Below are positions 23,946 to 32,354 of a DNA stretch of 48,314 nt, one piece after another. The stretch comes from an uncultured Selenomonadaceae bacterium (GTDB taxonomy: Bacteria; Bacillota; Negativicutes; Selenomonadales; Selenomonadaceae). The DNA is taken from positions 1-48,314 of the forward strand of contig CACYXR010000019.1 of assembly GCA_902778455.1 (NCBI GenBank), in the 5' to 3' direction. Numbering within the stretch: the first letter of the stretch is position 1; each line of letters starts with the position of its first letter. Both the position numbers and the translations under genes were made by a program. The notes under the pieces are model-generated. The model saw only the letters and a list, made by a program, of their open reading frames with translations, was not told where the DNA came from and did no database searches.

Positions 23946-24245
23946 TTACCCGTACTTTTTGTGAAGCATATCCATGATCTCTGCGTGAGAATATTTCTTG
24001 TGCCTGTCATAGTAACGGTTCTTGGAATCGTCGCTGTTATCCTGAATATTCAAGGCAACACTGATGTTAAAATCACGATTCAACAGAATGCATGCTTTCC
24101 TCGCCGCAGCCTCGATGTTGTTCGGCATCTCGACCCCTTTCGACTTGTAGAATTTGATGATATCATACGTCTCTATCCTGGTCCCGCCGGACACCTGCGC
24201 CAGTTCATCCTCGTTCATCGACTTGGCCATCAATTCTTCTGCCAT
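23946..24245 (-). CDS. Short-leader secreted small protein, family D, set 1 (99 aa)
   Basis: Leader MAEELMAKSMNEDELAQVSG-G (20-21), cargo of 78 residues: 'TRIETYDIIKFYKSKG', 'ALNIQDNSDDSKNRYYDRHK' and 'SHAEIMDMLHKKYG'. It is almost identical, in DNA as well as protein, to the gene at 29613-29915, so the copy is recent or maintained by conversion. The start at 24245 (AAAGGGGT before it) matches the paralogue; a longer frame to 24290 would overlap the promoter region. The promoter box is at 24293-24324. Confidence 0.87.
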   Translation of the reverse strand: MAEELMAKSMNEDELAQVSGGTRIETYDIIKFYKSKGVEMPNNIEAAARKACILLNRDFNISVALNIQDNSDDSKNRYYDRHKKYSHAEIMDMLHKKYG

Positions 24246-24292
24246 TTTCGTTACCCCTTTTTTAATGTTGCCGTTGTTTTTTCCTTTCATCC

Positions 24293-24324
24293 GTATATAT
24301 GCGCGAGCCGAAAAATCCTGACAG
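24293..24324 (-). promoter_or_regulatory. Cargo promoter box, class 1
   Basis: Minus-strand TGTCAGGATTTTTCGGCTCG then CGCATATATACGG; 49 bases before the start at 24245. Confidence 0.8.
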
Positions 24325-24371
24325 GTTTTTGGGAAAAATTTTAAAATTCGATATCCGGGGCTTCCCGCAGG

Positions 24372-27300
24372 TCACCACATCCGCCGCAGCGTCAGCGCGC
24401 ACATCATGTCTTTGTCATGGGCGCCCTTTTGCAGCGTCGCATCGCCCGCCAGCCACCAGCCGGGCGCGAACTCCGCCTCGCCGCCAAGGCTCACGACGAA
24501 ATGCGTTTTGTCCTGCTCGTTCCGCATTTCGTAACTCGACGCCTCATCGCCGACATAGCCGAAGGTCAGCTTCGGGTCCGTGCCCGTGAACGCGTGCTTC
24601 ACGCCGAGGCGCAGCGCGTAGCTGCCGTTCGCAAGGTAACGCCTGCACTCGAAGCCGACGCCGCCCGCGAAGTAGGTGTTCTTCGCGCTTGAAACCCGCT
24701 GGCCGAAGATGCCCGCGCCGCTCTCGGTGTAGCCGTCCTGCCAGAGTTCGGAGAGCTGCATATTGGCATAGGGGCTGAGATGCCACGGCATATCCTTGCC
24801 CGCGTGAAGGTCGTACTTATATTCGCCGCCCAGCTCCAGGATGCGGCTGTCGTAGTTCGCGTTCGGGGACAGCTTGAGGTGAGCGAGGCTTCGGGAAAGG
24901 TCGTTTTTCAGCCAGCCGTAGTCGAGATAGACGTAGCCCGCGTGGGGGCCGAGACTGTAACCGCCGTAGAATCCAAGCCGCGTGTCCTTCATTTCATTCC
25001 TTGCACCCGTGTCAGCGAAGGCCACCGTTCCATAGCTGACGAACGCGCCCGCGCGCCACGCCTTGCCATAGGCGCGGTCCCAGCCCACCGCGAAGGACGT
25101 GCCGTGATAGTACGCGCCGCCCCTGAGGTCGCCCCAGTTCTTCCCCGTCTTGAACCAAAAATCGTTGTCCACGGGCTGCGGCAGCTTCATCGGCATTGCG
25201 ACCGCTTTTTCCGCCCCCTCGTCAAGCTTCTCGGCTGGGATTTCCACGTCCAGGGGCTTCGTCACGAAGGCTTCGGCGAGCCGCAAGGAAACGATGTGCC
25301 CGGTCATCGTGCTGGTCTGCGCGAGGCTCATAGTTTGCGCCGCCGCATTCGACGAGATGGAGGAAAGCGCCGCTATCGCTTCCGGCGCCTCGAGATTGAA
25401 CAACGGGCGCATTTCCCCTTCGCGCGGATCGTTCGCGTTGTCGAGCGTACTGTGCATTTTAATCATCGCGTCGTATGTTTCGTTGATCCGCTCGTCCGAT
25501 GTGCCGAGATTGTTCGACGCCGTCGCTGAAACCGTAACGACGTTATTTCCCACTGTCACATCTTCGTTCAGCATACCGCTGACGGGGTTGTTGCCGATGT
25601 TCTTCGGAATGCCTGTGACATTGCCCGCAGTCAGGACGGGGAAGATCTCGCCGGGCAACATGTACTCCACCTCGATGGTGGAGCCTTCCACGTCCGCCGT
25701 TCCCTGCACGACAAACCGCGTATTGGTATCGGTATCGTCGTTGACAACGCTGATCAGTTGGCCGTCGGAGTAAAGATTCGCCGCCCGCAGATTGCCAATC
25801 CCGCTCGCGTCGCCCGCTACGGCCTTATTGTGATTGTAGAGCGACCCGACGATGACGCCGCGTCCCTTGATGACGCCTTCCTCGATACTGTAAGCGTCGC
25901 CCGCCACCGAACCGTTGATGACGAGCGTGCCCCCCTCGGCGATGCTGGCCCCCTGATAGGTGTTGTCCCCGGAGAGAGTCAGGCTGCCCGCTCCCGTTTT
26001 CAGAAGCCCCACATGAAGGCCCGCCAGCCCGCTCTTTTTGACCTCCTCATTGAATTCCCTGATGTAATCCTTCATGACCGGATGCTCCGACCAGTTCGTC
26101 ATGTAATAATTATACCGCGCTTTCAGGTCTTCCTCCGTGCTGTCGGCCGCGAGATAGCCCGCGCGGATTTCGCGGATGTCGTTCGACCATTCGGAGTCAT
26201 AACCCGCCGTGTCAACGGTGTAAAGCACCTGGTCCGTCTTTGTCCCCTGCACCGTATAGTCGCCGCTGATGTCGTCTGCGGTCAGCCGACGGGCGTTCAG
26301 CGCCGCCAGACCGTGCACGGCTCTTCCCACATCCAGAACCCCCTGTCCGACGAGCGCCTCCATCGGAACCTGGTAATAGGCAACTATCACGCATTTGTTG
26401 TTGTACGCTCTCTGCAAGGAATTGTAGGGATAAATCGTCGTGTCCCGGGTCTCCAAGAGTTTTTTGAGATCCTCGCGCCGCTCGGCAGCTGACTTGGATG
26501 TTACCGAGGGATCGGTATAGAAGATATTGACCTGGTCGCGGTCCTCATAGGAAACGACATAGCCGTTCGTAGCGGAGACGTTCGCGTTGGCCGTGGACAG
26601 CAGCACGTCGCCGATCTGCTTGGCGCTCAGATAGGGAAACGCCTGTTGGACGACAGCCGCGCCGCCCGCCACGAAAGGCGTGGCCATGGAAGTGCCGCTC
26701 TTGGGAACATACAACCTGCCGTCGCTCGCAAAGTTCGCATTGGCGGACATGATATTGGAGCCGGGGGCGGCCAGCGTATAGTCCTCCGCATAGCAGGCGA
26801 GATTGGAAAAAGGCCCCATGAGCTGCGACCCGGAAATTTTCCCGCCCTGCCTGGTCAGATAGTTCACATCGTCCAAGGCCGTCACCGCGATGACGTGGTT
26901 CGCCGCAGCGTCATACAGCGAGGCGGAAAGCGCCTGGGGATTCCCGTGGGCGCGCCCGGAATTGCCCATCGCGAACACCAGCAGCTTGTCTGCCTCTGTC
27001 GCCTTGAAAACGGAATCCATGATGGTGTTCACCCGATCTGCCAAATAATCCCGATACGCCGCAAGACTTTTGAAGTCGTTCACATATAATTTTGTGGACC
27101 ATGAATTGTTAATGACCTTCACATCTTTCAACGAAAGATAAGGCTCAAAGGTGGAATAACCCGGACTCACGCGGAAAGAGCCTTCTGCATCGATATTATC
27201 GCCGTACACCGTCCCCAGCACATTCGCGTCAAAAGCGACGCCATGCATCCCGACGCCGTTCCTGTCGGCGGCGGCAATGCCGGACACATGAGTCCCATGG

Positions 27301-27656
27301 GTGACACTCGCCCAGCCGAAGTCCTCCAGCGAATAGAACGGCGGCATGCCAAGAACCTCGCTATACTTCGCCTCATTCAGCATGGAGGAGCCGCTTTTGC
27401 CCGAAAAATCCGGATGCGTGAAATTGGTCGGCTGATCGCACACGCCGAGGCGGACGCCCTTGCCCGTGAAGCCAAGATCGTATGCCTGAGCAGCGTTGAC
27501 GATATCCAGCCCCCGGGACGAGAAATATTCAACCGTCTGCCAGTCCGATTCCGCCGCGTAGGCGAAAGACGGGACCGTCGCCAGCCCCGCCAATATCATC
27601 GCCGTAAGGCGCCTCTTCGCTTTTCCGTTGATTACTTGTCTTCCATGTTTCTTCAT
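24372..27656 (-). CDS. Subtilase (S8) autotransporter
   Basis: 1,094 residues from the ATG at 27656. A signal peptide is cleaved near AYA-AE (35). The S8 protease domain has Asp74 (GVRLGVCDQP), His120 (THGTHVSG) and the Ser of SGTSMATPF near residue 330-340. A passenger linker carries a beta-strand repeat of the autotransporter type (LSGDNTYQGASIAEGGTL). The C-terminal barrel of about 260 residues ends TLRRMW. All catalytic residues are present, so it should be an active surface or released protease. It lies between the two paralogous cargo sets on the same strand, and may process cargos or defend the producer; this is inference from position only. The frame also opens eight codons earlier (27680), but the ribosome site favours 27656. 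Confidence 0.92.
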   Translation of the reverse strand: MKKHGRQVINGKAKRRLTAMILAGLATVPSFAYAAESDWQTVEYFSSRGLDIVNAAQAYDLGFTGKGVRLGVCDQPTNFTHPDFSGKSGSSMLNEAKYSEVLGMPPFYSLEDFGWASVTHGTHVSGIAAADRNGVGMHGVAFDANVLGTVYGDNIDAEGSFRVSPGYSTFEPYLSLKDVKVINNSWSTKLYVNDFKSLAAYRDYLADRVNTIMDSVFKATEADKLLVFAMGNSGRAHGNPQALSASLYDAAANHVIAVTALDDVNYLTRQGGKISGSQLMGPFSNLACYAEDYTLAAPGSNIMSANANFASDGRLYVPKSGTSMATPFVAGGAAVVQQAFPYLSAKQIGDVLLSTANANVSATNGYVVSYEDRDQVNIFYTDPSVTSKSAAERREDLKKLLETRDTTIYPYNSLQRAYNNKCVIVAYYQVPMEALVGQGVLDVGRAVHGLAALNARRLTADDISGDYTVQGTKTDQVLYTVDTAGYDSEWSNDIREIRAGYLAADSTEEDLKARYNYYMTNWSEHPVMKDYIREFNEEVKKSGLAGLHVGLLKTGAGSLTLSGDNTYQGASIAEGGTLVINGSVAGDAYSIEEGVIKGRGVIVGSLYNHNKAVAGDASGIGNLRAANLYSDGQLISVVNDDTDTNTRFVVQGTADVEGSTIEVEYMLPGEIFPVLTAGNVTGIPKNIGNNPVSGMLNEDVTVGNNVVTVSATASNNLGTSDERINETYDAMIKMHSTLDNANDPREGEMRPLFNLEAPEAIAALSSISSNAAAQTMSLAQTSTMTGHIVSLRLAEAFVTKPLDVEIPAEKLDEGAEKAVAMPMKLPQPVDNDFWFKTGKNWGDLRGGAYYHGTSFAVGWDRAYGKAWRAGAFVSYGTVAFADTGARNEMKDTRLGFYGGYSLGPHAGYVYLDYGWLKNDLSRSLAHLKLSPNANYDSRILELGGEYKYDLHAGKDMPWHLSPYANMQLSELWQDGYTESGAGIFGQRVSSAKNTYFAGGVGFECRRYLANGSYALRLGVKHAFTGTDPKLTFGYVGDEASSYEMRNEQDKTHFVVSLGGEAEFAPGWWLAGDATLQKGAHDKDMMCALTLRRMW

Positions 27657-27699
27657 CCTTGTCTCTCCTCTCGGAAACAACGAACAAGTCCCGCCGCTC

Positions 27700-28248
27700 T
27701 TACGCCGCCGCGCTTACCAGCCCCTCCGCGTAACGCACCATTTCGATATAGAGCCGCTTGCATTCCTCGTTCCTTCCCTCGGCGATCAGCGCGAGGCAGG
27801 GGCGGATATAGCGGCTGAGCAGCTCTTCGCAAAGCTCGCCGTAATTCGGGGAGTCCTTCATGGCGCGGACGATACCGGGGGCGATCTCATAATATTCCTC
27901 GATCAGTTCCACGCCGCCCGGCTGCTTCGCCAACCACTGGTCCCGATAGGCGCGCAGCGTGGTCAGCTCCTCGCAGTCGTCCGCCTTGCCCAGATATTCG
28001 CAGACTGCCGTAGTGAGGAAGCATCCCTTATGCTTGCCGCCGGGTTTCATAACTTTACCTCCCGCCACGGCGTCCAACTCCTCACCGGTGAGCTTGCCGT
28101 CCTCATGCTCCGCGAGGTACGCCGCCGCCTCTTCTGCGGTCAGCTCGACGCCGTTCTGCTTCGCGAGGGCTACGAGCTCCTCCGCCGTCTTGCAGGCCTG
28201 CGCTTTTGCCAGCATTTCCTTCGTGATCTCTTTGCCGTTGGTTTTCAT
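27700..28248 (-). CDS. Leader protein with CFI-box-like domain, 'QAC' leader class, 182 aa
   Basis: The N terminus is the 64-residue leader shared with the genes at 106, 5948, 47480 and 47873 (EITKEMLAKAQACK..AEELVALAK..EEAAAYLAE..DAVAGG, GG at 63-64). The cargo is 118 residues. It opens with a basic stretch and 'GCFLTTAVCEYLGKADDCEE' + LTTLRAYRD, which recalls the CFI-box/'CxxTTACV' module seen at the end of many Firmicute proteins. A helical region with two further Cys follows. The start at 28248 follows AAGGAGG; the frame extends to 28284. It lies 46 bases after family C set 2. A deleted copy is at 23752-23853. Confidence 0.82.
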   Translation of the reverse strand: MKTNGKEITKEMLAKAQACKTAEELVALAKQNGVELTAEEAAAYLAEHEDGKLTGEELDAVAGGKVMKPGGKHKGCFLTTAVCEYLGKADDCEELTTLRAYRDQWLAKQPGGVELIEEYYEIAPGIVRAMKDSPNYGELCEELLSRYIRPCLALIAEGRNEECKRLYIEMVRYAEGLVSAAA

Positions 28249-28294
28249 GATGTTTTCCTCCTTCTTAAATTCAAGATTATTCAAGATGAACTCA

Positions 28295-28603
28295 CTACTG
28301 CTTTATGTCGTGCACAAGCACTTCGTAGCCGCGTTTTTCCCATCGCTCCTTCAATTTGTCGATATACTGCGGATTCACGTGATGCCAGACCTTATAGCCC
28401 TTGCTGTTTTTCATGAGCTGGTCCACATATTGGAAATTTCCCTGTTTGGTGTGCTTAATGAGCTCGTCCATATCTCCCTGATAATCCCCGCCGATCGCGA
28501 AATTCGGCCAGACATTCCGGAACAGGACGACTACCTTTTTGCCTCCTACCACATTCTCCAGTTCATCGTCCGTCATCTGCTTGTTCATCAATTCGTTTGC
28601 CAT
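28295..28603 (-). CDS. Short-leader secreted small protein, family C, set 2 (102 aa)
   Basis: Leader MANELMNKQMTDDELENVVG-G (20-21), cargo of 81 residues with 'GGDYQGDMDELIKHTKQGN' and 'LKERWEKRGYEVLVHD'. Paralogue of 23286-23591 but well diverged, while leader and ribosome site are conserved. Own promoter box at 28657-28688; the 182-residue leader protein follows in the same direction. Confidence 0.85.
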   Translation of the reverse strand: MANELMNKQMTDDELENVVGGKKVVVLFRNVWPNFAIGGDYQGDMDELIKHTKQGNFQYVDQLMKNSKGYKVWHHVNPQYIDKLKERWEKRGYEVLVHDIKQ

Positions 28604-28656
28604 TTTCGTTACCTCCTTTTTGAATTACGTCATTGTTTCTCTTTTGCCTTTCATCT

Positions 28657-28688
28657 GTATATATGCGCCGACCGGAAAAACCTGACAA
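28657..28688 (-). promoter_or_regulatory. Cargo promoter box, class 1
   Basis: Minus-strand TGTCAGGTTTTTCCGGTCGG then CGCATATATAC; 55 bases before the start at 28603. Confidence 0.78.
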
Positions 28689-28783
28689 GATTTTGAGAAT
28701 TAGATTTACAATCTAAGTTTGCTCCTTGGTCTTCCCTCAGCCCGGCTTGATTTTACATCCCCAACCGAACTTATCTGACCTTT

Positions 28784-29083
28784 TCAAAGGTCCTGGAATG
28801 TGCAGCCATTATAGAACTTGTTGAGTCTCTGTTTAATTGCGGGCAACTTGTCCGCCTGTATGCCGACATGGAATTTGGTGCTGATGCTTTTGGCAATTCC
28901 CAGTTGCGCCGGAGCCTTCCCCGCAAGGATTCCTTTGACCTGCTCGGGCGTCAGCTTATCGGTAGCGCTGACGATATCGTATTTCCCGTCTTTGCGCTTC
29001 ATGAAGTACGCGTAGCCCGCGCCCCCCGCCACGTTGTCCAGTTCCATGTCGGTCATCACTTTATCCATCAATTCGTTCGTCAT
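28784..29083 (-). CDS. Short-leader secreted small protein, family A, set 2 (99 aa)
   Basis: Leader MTNELMDKVMTDMELDNVAG-G (20-21), almost identical to that of 22501-22800. The cargo is 78 residues with 'AGYAYFMKRKDGKY', 'LTPEQVKGILAGK' and a single Cys near the end. The first half is nearly identical to its paralogue and the second half diverged, a pattern seen in polymorphic or specificity-bearing proteins. No box of its own; probably cotranscribed after 29141. Confidence 0.85.
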   Translation of the reverse strand: MTNELMDKVMTDMELDNVAGGAGYAYFMKRKDGKYDIVSATDKLTPEQVKGILAGKAPAQLGIAKSISTKFHVGIQADKLPAIKQRLNKFYNGCTFQDL

Positions 29084-29140
29084 CTTCTTCTTCTCCCTTC
29101 ATTCTTGCGCGTAAGACTCAATTCCGTCGATCTTCCTTCT

Positions 29141-29506
29141 TCATGATATTTCATTTTGGCCTATATTATACTTCTGCCCCAGCAATGACATGACCTGATC
29201 GTGGCTAAGCTGCCTGTATGTGGTCTTTCCGCCTTCCGTGACTTTCTGCCAATAGGTGTTTCCCATGACCTGGTCCCAACGAAGGCAGGAAGCGGGGGAA
29301 TTCGGGTCATCCGGGCAGGTCCAGATGAGGTCGAGATCCTTGGACAGTTGTTCCTTGAGCCTGCTCATCCCTGCTTTCCCTTTCATCGTCAGGACTCCCG
29401 CCTGTTCATATAAGGTTTCCAACAAATAGATTTCCTTGATAGAGCCTCCGGAAACTCTGTCCAGTTCCGCATCGTTCATGCGCTTGTCCATCAATTCGTT
29501 TGCCAT
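29141..29506 (-). CDS. Short-leader secreted small protein, family B, set 2 (121 aa)
   Basis: Leader MANELMDKRMNDAELDRVSG-G (20-21), cargo of 100 residues: 'IKEIYLLETLYEQAG', 'LKEQLSKDLDLIWTCPDDP', 'TTYRQLSHDQVMSLLGQKY'. Diverged relative of 22904-23245. Two Cys in the cargo. First of a probable B-A unit from the box at 29555-29588. Function unknown. Confidence 0.84.
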   Translation of the reverse strand: MANELMDKRMNDAELDRVSGGSIKEIYLLETLYEQAGVLTMKGKAGMSRLKEQLSKDLDLIWTCPDDPNSPASCLRWDQVMGNTYWQKVTEGGKTTYRQLSHDQVMSLLGQKYNIGQNEIS

Positions 29507-29554
29507 TTTCGTTACCCCCTTTTGTAATGTCGTCTTCTCTTTTTTCTTTCATCC

Positions 29555-29588
29555 GGATATAAATGCGCCGACCGAAAAATCCTGACCG
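29555..29588 (-). promoter_or_regulatory. Cargo promoter box, class 1
   Basis: Minus-strand GGTCAGGATTTTTCGGTCGG then CGCATTTATATCC. One changed base in the -10-like part (TTTATA for TATATA). 50 bases before the start at 29506. Confidence 0.72.
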
Positions 29589-29612
29589 TTTTTTGAAAAT
29601 GCAGTGATTCTT

Positions 29613-29915
29613 CTATTTCCCGTACTTTTTGTGAAGCATATCCATGATCTCTGCGTGGGAATATTTCTTGTGCCTGTCATAGTAACGGTTCTTGGAATCG
29701 TCGCTGTTATCTTGAATATTCAAGGCAACGCTGATGTCAAAATCACGATTCAACAAAATGCACGCTTTCCTCGCCGCAGCCTCGATGTTGTTCGGCATCT
29801 CAATCCCTTTCGACTTGTAGAATTTGATGATATCATATGTCTCTATCCTCGTCCCGCCGGACACCTGTGCCAATTCGCCCTCGTTCATCGTCTTGTCCAT
29901 CAATTCGTTTGCCAT
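29613..29915 (-). CDS. Short-leader secreted small protein, family D, set 2 (100 aa)
   Basis: Leader MANELMDKTMNEGELAQVSG-G (20-21), cargo nearly identical to 23946-24245 ('TRIETYDIIKFYKSKG' to 'MLHKKYGK'). Only a few conservative changes, while families A-C have clearly diverged between the sets. It follows the 77-residue gene at 29932 by 16 bases and probably shares its promoter at 30199-30230. GGGAGG precedes the start. Confidence 0.87.
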   Translation of the reverse strand: MANELMDKTMNEGELAQVSGGTRIETYDIIKFYKSKGIEMPNNIEAAARKACILLNRDFDISVALNIQDNSDDSKNRYYDRHKKYSHAEIMDMLHKKYGK

Positions 29916-29931
29916 TTTGCCCGCCTCCCTC

Positions 29932-30165
29932 TTATCGTTTATTTTTATCCTTTTGTTTTTCTGTCATCATCGGATTGCCTGCCGCCGCCACTTCATCCAG
30001 CGCCTCGTCGTCCAGCCGCTGCGCCCAGAGACTTCCGCTTCCCCTAGCCATCATCATTTGTGAGCGGTGCAGGGTCAAGAGCTTTTGCAGCAGCGGCGCC
30101 CGCACCGGGGAGAGCTGCGAGAAATCAAATTCTCCAAGTCGTCCTTCCATTTCCTTGTCATCCAT
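29932..30165 (-). CDS. Small protein with leader-like end (VAAAG), 77 aa
   Basis: Not a typical precursor. It opens with 'EFDFSQLSPVRAPLLQKLL', has a His/Met-rich middle, then LDDEALDEVAAAGNP, which aligns with the ELDxVAGG end of the cargo leaders but with AAG in place of GG. Only a lysine-rich tail of about 14 residues follows. It has the cargo promoter box (30199-30230) and is first in a unit with family D. It may be a cargo whose leader is at the C-terminal side, or an accessory protein that contacts the exporter. AAAGGAG precedes the start. Confidence 0.78.
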   Translation of the reverse strand: MDDKEMEGRLGEFDFSQLSPVRAPLLQKLLTLHRSQMMMARGSGSLWAQRLDDEALDEVAAAGNPMMTEKQKDKNKR

Positions 30166-30198
30166 CTTCGCTCTCTCCTTTCATTTTTCTTTTCACTC

Positions 30199-30230
30199 TT
30201 ATATATGCGTCAGACGAAAAATCCTGACAG
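30199..30230 (-). promoter_or_regulatory. Cargo promoter box, class 1
   Basis: Minus-strand TGTCAGGATTTTTCGTCTGA then CGCATATATAAG; about 35 bases before the start at 30165. Confidence 0.78.
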
Positions 30231-30289
30231 GATTTTTGAAAAAGGATATATCGAAAAGTTTGATTCGCCGTTTCCTATGTTCTTAATCT

Positions 30290-31732
30290 CTATTCGCCCG
30301 CCGGACGATCGTCGATTGTTCCTTCCTGCGTTTTTCCCGCATGCATTGACGCTTCGTCCAGCGCTCTCCGATCGGATTTTCCTTCTTCCGTCGCGGCCAC
30401 GTAGTGCGGCACGTCCATATCCACGGGAACGCCCATCGCCTTTGCAAGCGCGGCCTTGTTCAGATTGTATTCATAGAGCGCGGTGTAATAATTCGTCCGC
30501 GCCTGGGTCAGTTTGTCCTGTGCGTCAGTTACGGCAAGCAGGATATCGACGCCCTCCTGGTAGCGGACTTCGGCAATCATATAGCGCTTCTCGGCCTGCC
30601 CGACTGCTTCAGCGGCGGCCTGGATGTTTTCTTCCGCCGCTTTCATTTTGATATAGGCGCTTTCCGTCTGCAAGCGGACGTTCCTGATCAAGAGCTCGGC
30701 CTCGGCCTGTGCCCGCTCGGCTGTGGATTTTGCCGCGTTGACATTCGCCGAGGTCACCATATTGTCGAAAATGTTCCACGAAAGGGAAATCCCCGCCTCC
30801 CACGCATCGCTTCGATTCCGACGGAAGGGATCCTTGCCGCCGACATTCGTCGAGGCGACAGCGGAAAGACTCGGACGATAGCCGGCCTTCGCCGCATCCT
30901 TCTGCGCCTCCGCCGACTTCACCGTATACACTGCAGCCACCGCGTCAGGACGGTTTTCCAGCGCGAACGCCTCACATTCCGGAAGCGTCATCGAAAACGG
31001 CTCGTAGGAAAATGCGTCCGTAGCCTCGATTTCCGCGTCCCTGGGCAGCCCGATATAAGCGAGCAGCGTTTTCTTCGCGACGGCCAGAGCGCCCTCGGCG
31101 TTGACGAAATTCTGCCGATAATTCGCCAGCTGTACCTGCATTTGGAGCACGTCGGATCTCGCCACCGCCCCCTCGCTGAATTGCGCCTCGATCAGGCGCA
31201 ACTGCTCACTGGACATCCGCACCGCGCTCTCGGCGACTTTGACGAGATTCTTCCGTTGCAGCACGTTATAATACGCCTCGGTGGTCTGATATTTCACTGT
31301 CTGCTTCGTGTTTTCCAGCGTGAGATCGGCAGCGGAAAGGCCATGCCTGCGCGCCTCGATGGTGTTCTCTATGCGCCCGCCCGTATAAAGCGGGAATTCG
31401 GCGGAAAGAGCGTTTGAATAGCTGTATTCGTAAGGATCGTCCGTAAGCCCCAAATGATAGTACCGACGAGCTTGCAGATAGTTCGCCCCGCCGATTGTCG
31501 TCGCCGAAGACTTCCAGCCGATATTGAAGCCGGAAGCGCGGCGTGCGGCGGAAAGCTGCCATTTTGCCGTATCCCTTCCCGCTTTGGCGGCGTCAATACT
31601 CTCGTCACGTTTCAGCGCCATATCTACGCTTTCAGAGAGCGTCAGCGGCACGGCGGCCTCTACCGAAGCGCAAGCCGCGGCAAGGCATATCGCCGCCGCC
31701 AGCCTCACCGCCCGTTTCGTCATATCCTTCAT
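30290..31732 (-). CDS. TolC-family outer-membrane efflux channel
   Basis: 480 residues with a signal peptide (cleavage near VEA-AV at 26) and the two-fold TolC/OEP repeat: long helices rich in Ala/Gln/Glu and barrel strands such as 'YSNALSAEFPLYTGGRIENT' and 'WEAGISLSWNIFDN'. It should form the outer-membrane channel for the adaptors and ABC transporters encoded upstream, making a full envelope-spanning route. Its ATG overlaps the stop of the sigma factor gene (ATGA), an unusual pairing that ties channel synthesis to the regulator. Confidence 0.93.
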   Translation of the reverse strand: MKDMTKRAVRLAAAICLAAACASVEAAVPLTLSESVDMALKRDESIDAAKAGRDTAKWQLSAARRASGFNIGWKSSATTIGGANYLQARRYYHLGLTDDPYEYSYSNALSAEFPLYTGGRIENTIEARRHGLSAADLTLENTKQTVKYQTTEAYYNVLQRKNLVKVAESAVRMSSEQLRLIEAQFSEGAVARSDVLQMQVQLANYRQNFVNAEGALAVAKKTLLAYIGLPRDAEIEATDAFSYEPFSMTLPECEAFALENRPDAVAAVYTVKSAEAQKDAAKAGYRPSLSAVASTNVGGKDPFRRNRSDAWEAGISLSWNIFDNMVTSANVNAAKSTAERAQAEAELLIRNVRLQTESAYIKMKAAEENIQAAAEAVGQAEKRYMIAEVRYQEGVDILLAVTDAQDKLTQARTNYYTALYEYNLNKAALAKAMGVPVDMDVPHYVAATEEGKSDRRALDEASMHAGKTQEGTIDDRPAGE

Positions 31733-32307
31733 GCGCCTCGTCCTTCTTCCAAGTATTTTTTAAGCGTCTTCCGACTCCGGGAGAGCGACGCCCAGACCGC
31801 TTCCTTTGTCATCCCGAGCTCATCGGCGATCTGCTCAGCGGATAGCTCCAGCCAGTAAGTCATTTCGAGAATTTTCCTCTCCCGTTCAGGCAGCCGCATC
31901 AGTGCGTCGTGCAGTTCCTGTTCCCGTTCCTTTTTGAGAAACCGTTCCTCGGGGCTCGCGTGTTCCGGCGCCGGCGGGTCGAATCCCTCATCCCATGACG
32001 TATCCAGCGAACGCTGCTTCCCACGGAAGATCATGCGAAGCTCGTTGACCGCGATTCGGAACAGCCAGGTGGAAAACGCTCCGCGGCTCTCGTCGTATTC
32101 GCTCAGATGTGCGTACATATTAAGGAACGTGCGGCTGACCGCCTCGTCGGCCATCTCCCCGCTCCGGGATTTCGACAACAGGAATTTATAGACCACGGGG
32201 AAAAATTCATTGTAAAGCTCGGTGAACGCGGCTTCGTCCGTGACAGCGAGCTTCGCGACTTTGTTCCAATATAATCGTCGTTCTTCGTTTGATTTTTCTT
32301 TTGTCAT
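31729..32307 (-). CDS. ECF-type RNA polymerase sigma factor
   Basis: 192 residues. Region 2 ('AFTELYNEFFPVVYKFLLSK', 'ADEAVSRTFLNMYAHLSEYD', 'FSTWLFRIAVNELR') and region 4 ('LPERERKILEMTYWLELSAE' + QIADELGMTKEAVWASLSRSRKTL) are complete, joined by an acidic linker; no region 3. No anti-sigma gene adjoins, so control of its activity is not obvious. It lies between the exporter genes and tolC, and is the only sigma gene in the window. It is the natural candidate for reading the repeated cargo promoter boxes, which is inference. Confidence 0.92.
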   Translation of the reverse strand: MTKEKSNEERRLYWNKVAKLAVTDEAAFTELYNEFFPVVYKFLLSKSRSGEMADEAVSRTFLNMYAHLSEYDESRGAFSTWLFRIAVNELRMIFRGKQRSLDTSWDEGFDPPAPEHASPEERFLKKEREQELHDALMRLPERERKILEMTYWLELSAEQIADELGMTKEAVWASLSRSRKTLKKYLEEGRGA

Positions 32308-32354
32308 AACCGTTCCTCAAAAGCAATCATAATTATTCAAATCCGCTTCAATAC

